Positions 18,690 to 30,431 of a stretch of 64,000 nt of DNA are shown piece by piece (position 1 is the first letter of the stretch; every line of letters starts with the position of its first letter). The notes under the pieces were generated by a model. The model did not search any database, was not told the DNA's origin, and worked only from the letters and a program-made list of their open reading frames with translations. A program made the translations under genes and the position numbers. The stretch is from NCBI GenBank assembly GCA_008711295.1, contig VUYV01000004.1, positions 7,340,577-7,404,576 of the forward strand, written 5' to 3'. The stretch is from Anarhynchus alexandrinus. Taxonomy: Eukaryota; Chordata; Aves; Charadriiformes; Charadriidae.

Positions 18690-21600
18690 GCAGTTTTTCC
18701 ATTTCTCAGGATTCTAGTATCAGTGGATAGATTATTGCTTTGGGGCTAAGAAAATACGAATCCCTACTTCCAAACATTTTATCATGACCCTCTGCAAAGC
18801 AACTGTTATACTTTACAAACTCCCCATGAGCTTATCCATATTCCTAAACCCTTTTTGTCTGTTGCTCATCACCCAATGATCACTGTTACGGTCTTGTTTT
18901 GATTATAGAAGATACCTAAACAAACTATTTTTGTTTGTATTTCTTATAAAGTTGATTTTTCTTTCCCAACAAGGGGAAAAATAAATATAATATCTAAACC
19001 AGTGTCCTTTATTTTATCATAAGTCCATAGCAAGATGCCCAAGCAATCACTGCAGACTGCTCTATCATGCTTTTAGTTAAACTCTGAAGCTTTCTGGGTC
19101 AAAATGTAACTGCATTACCTTCACCTTTACTGCATACTTTTTCAGTCATCTTTCTCATAACAATCAAAATGAATCCTAATATTAAAGGTTTCTAGCACAA
19201 TTATTCCAACTCTTTTCTCCCATGATAAAAGTGAATAATTACTCATAAGTGATTTTACTCTTTGGCAGTTTCTGATCTACTACAGGTTATTGCCCGTCAC
19301 ACCACAAATTTTTAAGGCACTTCTGTAACATCCTATAGGAGATGTGTTTTCATATATCTACTCAAATAAGTCAAACAGGTTACAAAGGCACAATTTTATT
19401 TTTCAGAATTTGAAAAGTAAAATCTGATGGAACCTTCTGAAACATTACAATTTTAAACTATTTTTAATAATAATTATGACTTAACAGTTTAATTCCTCAG
19501 ATCACTCCTAGTATTTTGAAAACAAATAGCTAGTCATGCAAAATGGAGTCTGTTAAATAAATTACTTTCGCCAGCTCATAATCCTGGGTGTGGCAGACCA
19601 GATGATTTGTGTTTTGTTAGCACCTACTAAGCAGAACTAGGAACAGCAGCAATTCTAGAACTACACCTTAACGTTTGTATTAGAAAAAATACCAGCTATT
19701 TCACCCAAGGTTCTGTATTTTTTGGCTAAAGATGACATTTAACTTCATGGTGTTTTGATCAATCTTAGCTGTTTAAAAAAAAAAAAAATCACTTCTTTTA
19801 ATCTCTTCTAATATATATTTTTCTTTCTACACCTTTTGCTGTGAAGCACTGTGACTTAAAATCATCACATATGCCTACTCTACTTTATGCAACTTCAGTT
19901 CAAGTTGGTCTTCAGAAAATAGACAACTCTTGCATCTTAGTGTTTTTTCTACTTCTTGCCTTCCCACTTACCCTCCCTATTTTAGAGGTTTACAGGTTCT
20001 CCGCTGCCAATGTTTCCTTTGATAACATCTATGCCAAATTGAACATTTGGGCAAACTTCACTGTAATGTTTAAAGGCCCTTTGGCTATCTGCAAAATAAA
20101 CCCCTCACTCCAAACGCACCCATTGCATTTGGTAAGATATTATGATATTAAATAACACTACCTTTCTTTTCTCTATATAAACTTACAGATAATTCCTGGG
20201 GGAATCAATTTCAGGGTAAAACTGTAACAGCTCGGCAACATCTGAGACAACCTAAGGGCTCACTGAATTAAAAGGAGTGGTTGTGGTTCACTCTCCTTTT
20301 TGTGCTTGACAACCCTGCCCCTTTCTCACTTTTTTGGTTGGAGCGGTGGCTTTCTTTGTGAGAGTTCAGAGAACTGAAGCAGCTCCAAGTCAAAGCAGCT
20401 TATGAACAGGAACAGTAAAAAGTCTTTACCTGCATATTCCTATTCCCTTCGTGTGTCAGCCCTAGCACTGACCGGGTTTTGCGTCAGTCATACCAACTTA
20501 CCACCTTTAAATTTTATTTTATAATGAAGTAACTTTTCAGCTAAATCAGTTTACCAACACAGCTAACACTACAGCTGTGTAAGCACCAGCACAAGAGCGG
20601 AGGAAGGAATGACACGACCCGAGGTGCGGAAGGAAAGGCTGCCCCTTTAGAAGCAGCACAGCCCGAGATCAGCACAAGTCAGTCATGGAAACCACAGCGT
20701 GTCTAGCCCCGACCGTCATGAAAGCCAAACCTCCACACATGAGCTGATGAAGTGCTGACTTCCTCCTCTTGTGCTTACAGCTTCTCGAGAGGCAACAAAA
20801 CGCCACCGAAGACAGCGATGGCAGGTCAGTTACATGAGCAGCGTTACTCCACAGCCTGGAACACCACCGCTGCTGCCACCCGAGCAGCAAAGCAAGGCAC
20901 TGTCAACACGTGTAGGAAATACTTCCCTTTCCTAGAAAGGAGGGAGAGCACTACCAGAGAGCTGTAAGTCGTAACGGTATTAACAAATACCCCAATGTGG
21001 TTTACTCTTTTGTCTACTACAGCTCTAATTCACTTACATCCCAAATACCCCTTCTAAAAACAGCTTTAGAAAAAGGAAAAAAGACAAGATCCAGACAACT
21101 ACTATATTTTTCAGTAATTAGCTTATTTAATTGATTCCACATGATATAAATCTTTAGAAGGGATAGTTCACAGTATTTCACTCCAACAGAAAAGAAATAA
21201 AGAAATAAATCACTAAACAAAATCATCCATGCATACTTAGAAGCAGAGGTTTTCCTAAACCTGTAGAAACATCAGAGCAAAATGAAAACTATCACAAAGC
21301 ACTAGAGAAAGCAAGCTCATTGCTGCTGTCCACTCTGCCATGGTTAGTTCAGTATTCCACATGCAAAACACCACAAAAAAAACTCAAACCACTTACACCG
21401 AATGTGCATCTCACCACTATCAGAAGTTACTTCCCTTCAGTATCAGCTTACAAGGCATTTTTTGCATGTTTTTTTCCATCTTTTTATAAAGACACGCCAA
21501 CAGCAAACCCCAGCCCCTCAATATATTAAGAGTTTTGGTTTTTGTTCAGACAGGGTATCAGCATTAAGACATGTTGGCTACTGTAACTAAAGTTAATATA

Positions 21601-22239
21601 TTTCACAATTACAAAACACTCAGAAAAATCCAATATAAAAGTCAGCCTGAATGTCCCTTGGGGTTCTCTGCACCATCCACATCCCAATAAAATTGGGCAA
21701 ATTCTAGACTAAAGCCGTTTGGGGACTATTGATTTGCAGTGCTCAAATGACTTCAAGTTTTACTCAGGACACCTCAGCAATATTTGGTGGAGCAAACTGC
21801 CTTCCCACCAACAAGCAAGAAGTAAGGTAATGCACAGACAGCTGCTAATTTTAAGGAAAACGGCAAAATGAAGTAATTGCATATTATAAACTATAAGCCT
21901 AATTGCAAGTTGCTGGTATTTAAAACCTACCCAAAACACAGACGAATTACTTTCTACGATGTAACAAAAACTCTCATTTGCATTCTAATCACCACAGAGT
22001 ATTTCAGTATTTTATGAAAATTCTCTTGAAATACAAAAGAAGAACTTCCAAGAGAAGAGATTTTCCCTTAATAGAACTTAGGTTGTTTTGATTTTAGGTA
22101 CTGCTAAACAAGATAGATAGTAAAAACACATGCATAACTCCACTAAAAACCGGACTGTCATGAAGATTCTGCCCAAAGTTAAGAGAACAGTATTTCCAGT
22201 AAAGCCTTTCTACAAGCCATACGCACACACACACAAATC

Positions 22240-22450
22240 AGTATTTAATCCCCCGCTGAAGGGCAGCCAGGGCTGGGGAGGCACACAACAGCCAGCGTGC
22301 TGGCAGCCGGGGTGCAGCCCCTTCTGTGGGGGACAGGGGCCACCTCTGCGCCAGCTCCCCTCCGGGAAAGAGGTGGCAGCAGGGATGGATGCCCTGAAAC
22401 AGAAACCAACCTCCTGCATGCTGATGGAGTACGAGAAACCTCGGCTTGCT
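22240..22450. other. GC-rich block inside MAPK1 intron 1
   Basis: About 200 bp with clearly higher GC than the surrounding intron, open in one frame on each strand (119 codons forward, 96 reverse). Neither frame looks like a known protein. It could be a regulatory element or a decayed repeat; no function can be assigned. Confidence 0.35.
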
Positions 22451-23009
22451 GAGCTATCTACCAACATCTCATCAAATAACCCCATCTGAAATAATGACAT
22501 TTATTACCACTTCGCTCTTACTAATCTGCCTGGTCCAAGCTGATAATGAAGTAATGCATATTTGGCTTTTAATGTACCTTACAAATAGATGACTTTGAGA
22601 ATAGCTTCTTTATATGCCCAGAAGTTGTAATAAAGCAAAGGAAAATAAGCTCCCTTCTGAAAAGGAGGTTCATTCACAAACAACTGTCTTTAATAACTGA
22701 CCTAACAACTAATAGGATCTAGGTTTGACAGAGATAAATCACCTGAAATAAACTACACCCTGCTGCATTTCACATATACTATTGATTTCATTTACCTTAC
22801 AACACAGTAGAAGACAAGTTATACTCTAAAATATGTTTATGGCTCCATATGCTTCATTTGAGCGATTTGGAAATCAAAATCAAATACAACTGAAATCACT
22901 TAATAATATGTTGTAGGGTTTGGAGGTTTTTTCAGGAATTAATTGAAAAGTTCCTAAAACACCTCACTTTAAGAGCAAGTAAAAGTATTCTCTAGATTAC
23001 CAGAACAAC

Positions 23010-23615
23010 ATCCAACTTCATCCACTGGCAGCGCCTGCTCACAGCGATGAAGGCTAACCGTGGACTGGGCTGCGTTATTAAGTGTATAGCCAGCAGGACA
23101 AGGAAAGTGGTTACTGTTGTGCGTCCACATCTGGAATACTGCGTCCAGTTTGCCTCTCTCCCAGTACCAGAGCAAGTCCAGCAGAAAACCATTAGGATGC
23201 ACAGGGGGCTGAAGGACATGACATACAAGAAAAAAGAAATTGAGGAAACTGGGTTTGTATAGGCTAGGAGGGAAAGCATCTAATTGCTGGTTTACGTCAC
23301 ATAAAAGGGGGATTACAGAGAAAATTGATCCAGACTCTTCTCAGAGGTAAGAAGTATAAGGGACAGGAGGTGACAGTCCCAAGTAGTGGCAAGGGAAACT
23401 CTCATGTTTGTAAGGGCAAAAGTTTCACGGGGCAGTTAGTTAAACACTAGAACCAGAAGCTGCCCAGAGACGTGGAATCTCCATCCCTGGAGATTTTGGA
23501 AATACTGAGTGGACAAGTTGAGCAACTTGATCTAATTTTGACATCAGCCCTGCTTTGAGTAGGAGGTTGGACTACATAACCTCAGGAAAGCTCTTTCAAC
23601 CGACATTATTCTGTG
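23010..23615 (+). repeat. CR1 LINE, 5'-truncated 3' end
   Basis: A chicken-repeat-1 non-LTR retroposon copy. Frame 23047-23262 preserves the C-terminal end of the CR1 ORF2 protein: a GLGC motif, VVRPHLEYCVQF and a degraded VQ..T.RM.RGL..M.Y segment. Past the ORF the 3'UTR has the familiar CR1 blocks: AGAAGCTGCCCAGAGACGTG, TCTCCATCCCTGGAGATTTT, GGTTGGACTACATAACCTC and a terminal ATTCTGTG at 23608-23615. It is heavily 5'-truncated and carries stops, so it is inactive. It is antisense to MAPK1 intron 1. The 5' limit is approximate. Confidence 0.93.
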
Positions 23616-26600
23616 AAACATTCCACAGCAAGATGTCATAAAATATTTTCTGTTAAATATCAAATTGATCACTTAATTTCATTTCTAGATCACAGCTGAA
23701 AGCTATGACAAATCATCAACATAAAAAGCATTTAAAAAATTACTATGTTGGCAAAGTATTAGTTTTCAACTCAAGTCAAGCTGTACACCTACTCAGTTGG
23801 TAAGTATTAACTCTTCTATGGGCTGTAGATCCCCTCTCCTAAACAAGAAGCTCACTGAACTACCAGAGCCTGGTGTCCTACAAATACACATTTCTGGTCC
23901 CGAGAGTACCAATAAATCCATCTGTGGAACTGGGGCATCTGTCATGTCTCTCTGGGGGAGTCTGACTTCTCATACATGACATCCCAATGCAGTCTCCACC
24001 TCAGTGGAGCAGCACATAGGATCTCTTCACTCTAGTAAAATACCTATTTTTAAGAAACTTGCAGAAACTTTCCATCTTTAAGACTTCTACCACCTGTCAA
24101 ATTTGATGGAAGGCAGGCAACAGGTTCAAGAGCCGTATGTAGGGGCACAGGAGATAGACTGATGCAATGACATACAGATACTATGAACCCAAAAGCCTTA
24201 TTTCCTTAATAAATCATGCTTAAAAAAAATAACACAAGTTATGTCTATCTATTTCCGTGGGCTGGACCATGCTATGTTAAGGAAATGTGTATTTATTTAT
24301 AAAATGCAAGTGTCCCTGAGCCGCACTCTTCACCTCTTAAGCCAGTGTCCCATTCCTTTGGGCAGACAGGAGAAGTTGCTACCTCTCATCTTCCATAAAT
24401 CTTAAAGACAGCTCTGATAGGAGCAGATAGAGCGAGTGCTGCTGTCCGGGCCCTGACGCCTGCTGCACAGGTTCCCCACCACCGCCACATCACCGGGGAG
24501 AGCAGCAAAAGCAGCTCAAATTGCTCCTTTCGTGTTCCTGCATCAGGTTAAGCAAGTGCTAGAAGTCTGAGTGACTGAAGGGAAACGCTTACCTCTGCCT
24601 CTCCCCAGAGGGAAGAAGCTGATAACTAGCCACCAATTACATTCCCTAATTCTCTGCTCTGATCCTTGCACTAAGGAGGACCCATTAGGGTTGGCTAACT
24701 TGTATCAGCTCCTATTTTCCTTATCACACAGACCAGAACATGTTAATTACCAGGTATGGACATCCATACCTCCCGAAAAGCACATACAAACAGGGACATG
24801 AATCTCTGTACTTGCTCCGTCATTACAGGGTACTCTCTCCAGATCAATGCAACAGTTCGCAGAAAAAAAATTACAGGCTCTTTCTGATATTTGCCACTAA
24901 GCAGTCCACCCCAGGTCACCAATCTGACGTTTGGGATGCAAACACCACCTTTTTGTGTAACGTTGGACTATCTCAAAAGAAAATATTATGCAACCATCAA
25001 TCCTATCAAGTTTTCTATTTTCATCTTTTAATACAAATATCTATGCCATGCAGATCATTCTATTCCTGATTTTTTTTCCATTTCAAGCTTCTTCACGCAT
25101 ATACTTCTCAGATTTCATTTTAAATGATCCATCCTCTAAAAGTAGGGCTCTTCCTTGAGACAGTAGAAAGGAGCAGAACTTTGAAAAACACTTCTGCCAA
25201 ATGCTTTAAATATTTTCAGTACTACTTTAATGTTCATCTATTGACTACCTTAACTTCGAATATCACTCTTCTACAGCACATCAGTAACACAAAGATGTCT
25301 TTGTAACAATGCAGTCAAATTCAGGCCAAGAAATGCAAGATTTGAGCTTCAAGATTTTTTTCCAATGACATTCATGTTTATTGTTTATACACAGTTATTT
25401 GCAGCAGTGCTAATACTTCACATAAGCCTGATGACCAAAAGGACTTCCAAAAAACAGAATATGAAATAGAACATCCCTATCATATTCCCATTCACTACTT
25501 CTTTACAAAAAGACGACTTGTTTGAAGTGTCAAATGATCATCCTTGCCAAATTACCACTGAGCAACTTGATGAAGAACAATTCACACTGGAAATTTAAAG
25601 CTCAACACAATCATACTTCTATCGTTGTTTCAGTATGTTTAAAGTACGGCCTGTTAACAGATTGACTTTGGGGTTTTTTTGCAAAAAGAAGAAAAAAAAA
25701 CAACAGAAAACCCACACACGTTTGGGAAGGAGGAGACAATCTCAAAAACCTTTCACACTTTATTGTGTCTGAAAGGTAGTTCTGAAACTTCAGACTTGGT
25801 CTGAAAGTCGGTCCCAGCTGACTCTGAGGTTGATAATCCCCTATCACTGAAAGAAAGAGAAATTCACATAAAGAACTTCACACCAAAACCCCTCAAAACA
25901 ACTCTTAAGCAAAAGAGAAGGGGAAGAAAAAAAAAACAAACACATCATTTTCATATATTTGGATAAATTAATTCAGAGTAATAAACATGACCTTATGACT
26001 AATTTGCTCAAAGACTGTCCTGCCACCCTATAAAATGCTGAGGACTTCAGCTAAAACTTTGTTTGCACTGTGGTCATCCCCTAGTTTTACATGCAGAAAG
26101 ACTGAAAACAAAAGAATAGGTTAGAAAAGGACACTGACATGGATATTCACTTATTAACCACCGCAGCAACAAAATTTCTGAGTAATATGCAAGCCTGTAT
26201 TAAAGGATGAACATTTCTGGCAGAGTTTAACTGGAGGACATTAAGATGGGAGTTTGCCTGATAACATGCCTTTTCTGCTTACAAAGCTGAGAAAGTGCAA
26301 ACACAACATAGCAGTAAATATACTGCTCTGTTAAGTTTATTTTTACTCAAAACCTGATTATGTTAAAAATGACTGCACTAGGGAAAAGTTAAATGCCTTG
26401 AAGTGTTTTCAGATCCAGATGAGAGAACATTCGCATAGAGTCTATTCAGTCAACATCTTCCGCTATTTCCTGTGCTGTTATTTTATGTTGTGATCAATAT
26501 TTCTCAAACATTATTCTCTCTGCTGCAAAATCAAAATGGAAGTCTGACTGTAACAGCACTATCCTAAGAATACTTCATTTGCCCTTTTATTCAGTAACAT

Positions 26601-28915
26601 AATTTAAAGAATTTTATTGTTTTCAACTCCCTAAGCCAGAAATATAAGAATTAGGAAAAACAAGGAAGAGAGTGAAGGATTTTAAGAGTTAAGCCACTTG
26701 TTTTCCGTATAACAAGCCTTACAGCACAAGGCACTTGTAAATAACTAGCATCTCCCAAGTTGTATGCATTAGCTGTAGGTCTAAAACAAAACCATCAGAG
26801 CCTTCTCTGCTTTCCTTCATTAAAGTGTACAAATTGAAATGGATTTTGCAGTTGCGGGAAACATCTTCATCTGCACACTCATAGCTTGCCCTCTACCCCG
26901 CCCCCCAAGGGAGAAGCTTCTGCAGATCCTCACTGCATTAGCAATCAAAGCATGGTAAGAAACATGTAGCATTAAACTGCATAACCTATACCTCCTTTGA
27001 TTGATAAGTAATTTTATTTAATCATAGCAGCTTGTATGTTAGGCACTACAATACATTACAGTTGCCATGGCATTTAACTACAACAAGTGCATCCAACACT
27101 TTCCTTACCGAGTATACCATATAAACTGAGATTTTGTTCCCTGTCGTTTCACTCCCAAGGCAGAAGAACAATAATTAAGAGCACAACATATCAAATTTAG
27201 CACTTCACATTAATAATTTTAGAGTAGAAAACACAAGAGCCAAGCACATATTTCAACTGAACCGGAGATTTGGAATTTTTGTTAGTAATTTTGTATAGCA
27301 TTCATAGCAGACACAATGTATTAGAGTAAGTTTTAAAATAGAAGATAACCTTATATAGCTTTGGAGGGGAAACAGTTTCAGTATAGAACTTAATAACATA
27401 CCATTTGGAGGGGCAGAAAGTGGCCCCGTTTCCCCTGTATCTGCTGCCTAGCATAGTGATGCCAAAAAAGGGCATCAACTGCCATCCTACTGCTTCTTGT
27501 ATTCTCTGATCTGTGGCGAAATATTTTAGCTTTAACACGTTGTCTGTTAAACACACTTTTAACACCCTGTTGGTATGAAATGGACTATACACAGCATACA
27601 TCTTGGAAGTACTATTCCCAAGAACCTTCCTAAGTCAGACTGCACTGCAAGTGTAAACCAGTGCAGTCAGTACCAAGGTTATCTGCACCAGTTTACTTGC
27701 CCTGGCTCAGATGATAAAGTGCACCATAATAAAATACAGCTCATACCATAAGCTACATTAACAAGTTTTGGACTGGATATATTGCTGTGATTTCTAACAC
27801 AAAAACAATAACAAGGATATTTTTACACCGTAAACAGGATTTCTGATTTACATTTTGAAGGATCTTCCCACAACTAAAAAGTGAAGGCCGCAACTCAAAA
27901 CTTCGTAGGAGAGGCCCATCTCCCAGCTAAGTTCAGGCCTAGATGAAAGCTTCCACCCTGAAATACAGGATGACTTCATCTTAACAGGCCAGCACAATTC
28001 AATGACTATACGCAAAAACCTATAGCTATAAAAAACTAACATACAGCTGAAGGCTGTGGAGAGCCTTCGCTGAGAAATGCACTAGTTTACAAAAGATTAA
28101 GCACCACAGAAAGAAATTAATGCTGATAAAGCTTTCATGAAGTCATAGCCTGTAAACTTCATTTAGTATCTCTGATCAAAAAACATGCTGAAGAAACAGC
28201 AGTAGTGTTGGAAGTTGACAAAACAGTAACAAAAAAAAGTTGTCCATCTGCATTCCCTTAAATTGTTTCAGAAGTAAGGGGATTTTTAATCTGTTTTACT
28301 AATAGAAGACAGAATAAGAAATCCTAAGTAAGGTCACTGAGCATGTCAGATTTATAACCCAGTCACCAGATCTACCATCACAGAGCATCATCCCAACTCA
28401 TTTAGATTGCTAAAAAAACCCACCTCACTCTCTCAATCCGGTTAGTTTACATTTTCGCTATTTTGTATAGTTCATTCACCTTGCTCTTTAAGACTGGTAT
28501 TAACCAAAGCAAACACACACATAACCAAGCGCTAGAACGGCGGAGAAGAACTTTCACCCGTATACACGTTAATTTAGACACTAATCGGGCAGGCTATGCA
28601 GCACAGACAGCACGTCCCAAGAAAAACCAGGTAGGGGCAGCAATTCGTATGCAGAGAATCACTTTTTTTATCAACTGTGACCTCGGGGACACGCAGCCAA
28701 GTGAGCCTTCGCAGGGGCACAAAGAGAAGCGCGGAGCGGCTAGCAGGATTTTACGACCTTTTCCCCTTTCTGAACGCCTGCAATCACACCACGCAGACGG
28801 AGAAAATAAAGAGAGCAACCAACTCCAGAGGCAGGGAGAAAAAATAGCCAAGAAAACAAACGCACGACTGAAAGGAAACGAGACGTTCGGCTGCACACAC
28901 CGACGGAGGAAATTT

Positions 28916-28932
28916 GGGGGGGGGGGGGGGGG
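28916..28932. repeat. G17 homopolymer
   Basis: Seventeen consecutive G on the plus strand (C17 in the MAPK1 transcript, 5' part of intron 1), followed by further G-runs to about 28980 and an N at 28967. It is a sequencing-difficult and quadruplex-prone tract. Confidence 0.85.
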
Positions 28933-29229
28933 TCAGGAGAGGGGGGAATATGGAGGCACTGTCGTGNGGGGAAGGGTGTGATGCCGGAGGGACAACCTCG
29001 GGAGCACGAAGGGAAAAGCAGAGCTGAGGAGAGGGAAGCAGAGATGCTCGAGCCCCGGGTTCCCCTCCCCCGAGGGCAAGGCCCGGGCCTCTCCCCCCCT
29101 GCAAGGGCGGGCCGGAGCCCGGGGCCGGGCCGCGGGGAGGCTGCGGCCGGGCAGGGCGGCGGGGAGGGAAGGAGGGAGTTGTTCAGGGCAAGGGCGCTGC
29201 CCCCGCCGCGCTCGGCAGCCGGCACTCAC

Positions 29230-29372
29230 CACACCATGCCGTAGGCCCCCTCGCCGATGTAGGAGAGGTTGGTGTAGCGGGGCCCCACGTCGAACACTTG
29301 GCCCCGCACCATCTCCGGGCCCCCGGCGCTGGCAGAGCCGCCCGCAGCCCCGGCCCCCGACACCGCCGCCAT
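29230..29372 (-). CDS. MAPK1: MAPK1 exon 1 (coding part)
   Basis: This exon encodes residues 1-47 plus two bases of Cys48. The ATG at 29372-29370 is the first codon of a Gly/Ala/Ser-rich leader of about 18 residues, followed by [18 protein letters not shown] and the glycine-rich ATP loop (IGEGAYGMV). The exon ends ..GTG TG and is followed by the strong donor GTGAGT. The leader makes the protein eight residues longer before the conserved PEMVRGQ than human ERK2, which I count at 12 residues before that point. The start is chosen because ATG is followed by GCGGCG, as in mammals, and the frame runs straight into the kinase domain. The exon lies in a CpG island. Confidence 0.96.
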
Positions 29373-29429
29373 GTTGTCCGTGCCGGGAACCGCGGTGACT
29401 GCGTGCGGGGGGGGTGGGGGTGGGGGGGC
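29373..29429 (-). other. MAPK1: MAPK1 5'UTR, proximal part
   Basis: 57 bases directly upstream of the ATG, GC-rich and ending in G-runs (29407-29428 on the plus strand) at the edge of the assembly gap. As MAPK1 transcripts in other vertebrates have a 5'UTR of a few hundred bases, this is probably transcribed; the rest is lost in the gap. Confidence 0.6.
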
Positions 29430-29646
29430 NNNNNNNNNNNNNNNNNNNNNNNNNNNNNNNNNNNNNNNNNNNNNNNNNNNNNNNNNNNNNNNNNNNNNNN
29501 NNNNNNNNNNNNNNNNNNNNNNNNNNNNNNNNNNNNNNNNNNNNNNNNNNNNNNNNNNNNNNNNNNNNNNNNNNNNNNNNNNNNNNNNNNNNNNNNNNNN
29601 NNNNNNNNNNNNNNNNNNNNNNNNNNNNNNNNNNNNNNNNNNNNNN
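29430..29646. other. Assembly gap (217 N)
   Basis: A run of N between two very GC-rich flanks. It hides the distal 5'UTR and probably the core promoter of MAPK1. Frames reported across it are meaningless. Confidence 0.99.
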
Positions 29647-30166
29647 GCTCCTGGCGGAGGCCCGCCTGCCGCAGGCCCGGTGTCCCGCAGGGCCCCCGGC
29701 CCGGGCTGCGCCGTGTGAGGGGCCGCGCTCGGCGCGGGGCGAGCGGCGGCGGCGGCAGGAGCGGGAAGGGCCTCGGCGGTGCCTGAGGCGGCTGGGCCGT
29801 GCTGCGGCCCGCTGGTGTCATCCAGCGCCAGGTTACTGTACGCTGAATTGCTGTAACAGGGGCAAGTTTACTTCTGCCGTGGCCTAACTTAAGAGTGTAG
29901 TTTTGCAGCCTGTAGTTAGCGTACTGCTTTTGTACAGAATGCTGTTTTCCTGTGAGTTGTTTCCCGTATAAGCGTAAATAAACTCGAGGCTTTGAATGGG
30001 AGGTGAGCGGGGTTGGTGATGGTTTGTGCTGTGCTCGCACCAGCGTTTGCCTTTTCTGTTACCCTGCAAGCCTCAATTTTCCCCAAATAGCTTTTGGTTC
30101 ATCTGGAAGTTTGCAGAAGTTATGCATAAGCATCTTAACACCACTTCTGAATTTTTTTCTGCAATT

Positions 30167-30290
30167 CTGTAATGATTTTGACAACTATTAACCCCTAATC
30201 TGAAATCCTACTGCTGCTTGCTTTAACTGCTGCTCGAGATGTGCTTTATCTTCTGTTCCTTTCAAAATCAATTCGAACACATATCTCCAT
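30167..30290. repeat. Direct repeat, copy 1
   Basis: 124 bp that recurs at 30293-30431, starting CTGTAATGATTTTGACAA and ending AATTCGAACACATATCTCCAT. It ends exactly at a single N (30291). Compared with copy 2 it lacks three A and a 12-base segment and has a few substitutions. Confidence 0.95.
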
Positions 30291-30292
30291 NC

Positions 30293-30431
30293 CTGTAATG
30301 ATTTTGACAAAAACTATTAACCCCTAATCTGAAATCCTACCGCTGCTTGCTTTAGCTGCTATTGCCACAGCTGCTCGAGATGTGCTTTATCTTCTGTTCC
30401 TTTCAAAATCAATTCGAACACATATCTCCAT
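30293..30431. repeat. Direct repeat, copy 2
   Basis: 139 bp, the second copy of 30167-30290. It differs by three extra A, a 12-base insertion around GCTATTGCCACAG and a few substitutions. The near-abutting arrangement around one N suggests either a tandem duplication or two alleles or contig ends joined in the assembly. Confidence 0.95.

Larger units (their letters stand above)
28880..29830 (-). promoter_or_regulatory. MAPK1: MAPK1 CpG island / promoter region
   Basis: CpG- and GC-rich sequence centred on MAPK1 exon 1, sharply different from the AT-rich flanks. It includes a GCG/CGG repeat (about 29744-29757), numerous GC boxes and CpGs, and no TATA box near the ATG, as expected for a housekeeping kinase promoter. 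The 217 N at 29430-29646 lie 57 bases upstream of the ATG, so the transcription start cannot be placed. Confidence 0.75.

Noticed and set aside
23047..23262. 71-codon frame as a possible host gene
   Set aside because: It is the C-terminal remnant of CR1 ORF2 (VVRPHLEYCVQF), not a host gene.
28463..28981. 172-codon plus-strand frame next to MAPK1 exon 1
   Set aside because: Lies in intron 1 and runs through the G17 homopolymer and an N; composition is low-complexity basic and glycine-rich, not protein-like.
29183..30040. 285-codon minus-strand frame spanning the gap
   Set aside because: Much of it is translated N. The real coding part of MAPK1 exon 1 is in a different frame, so this is a shadow.
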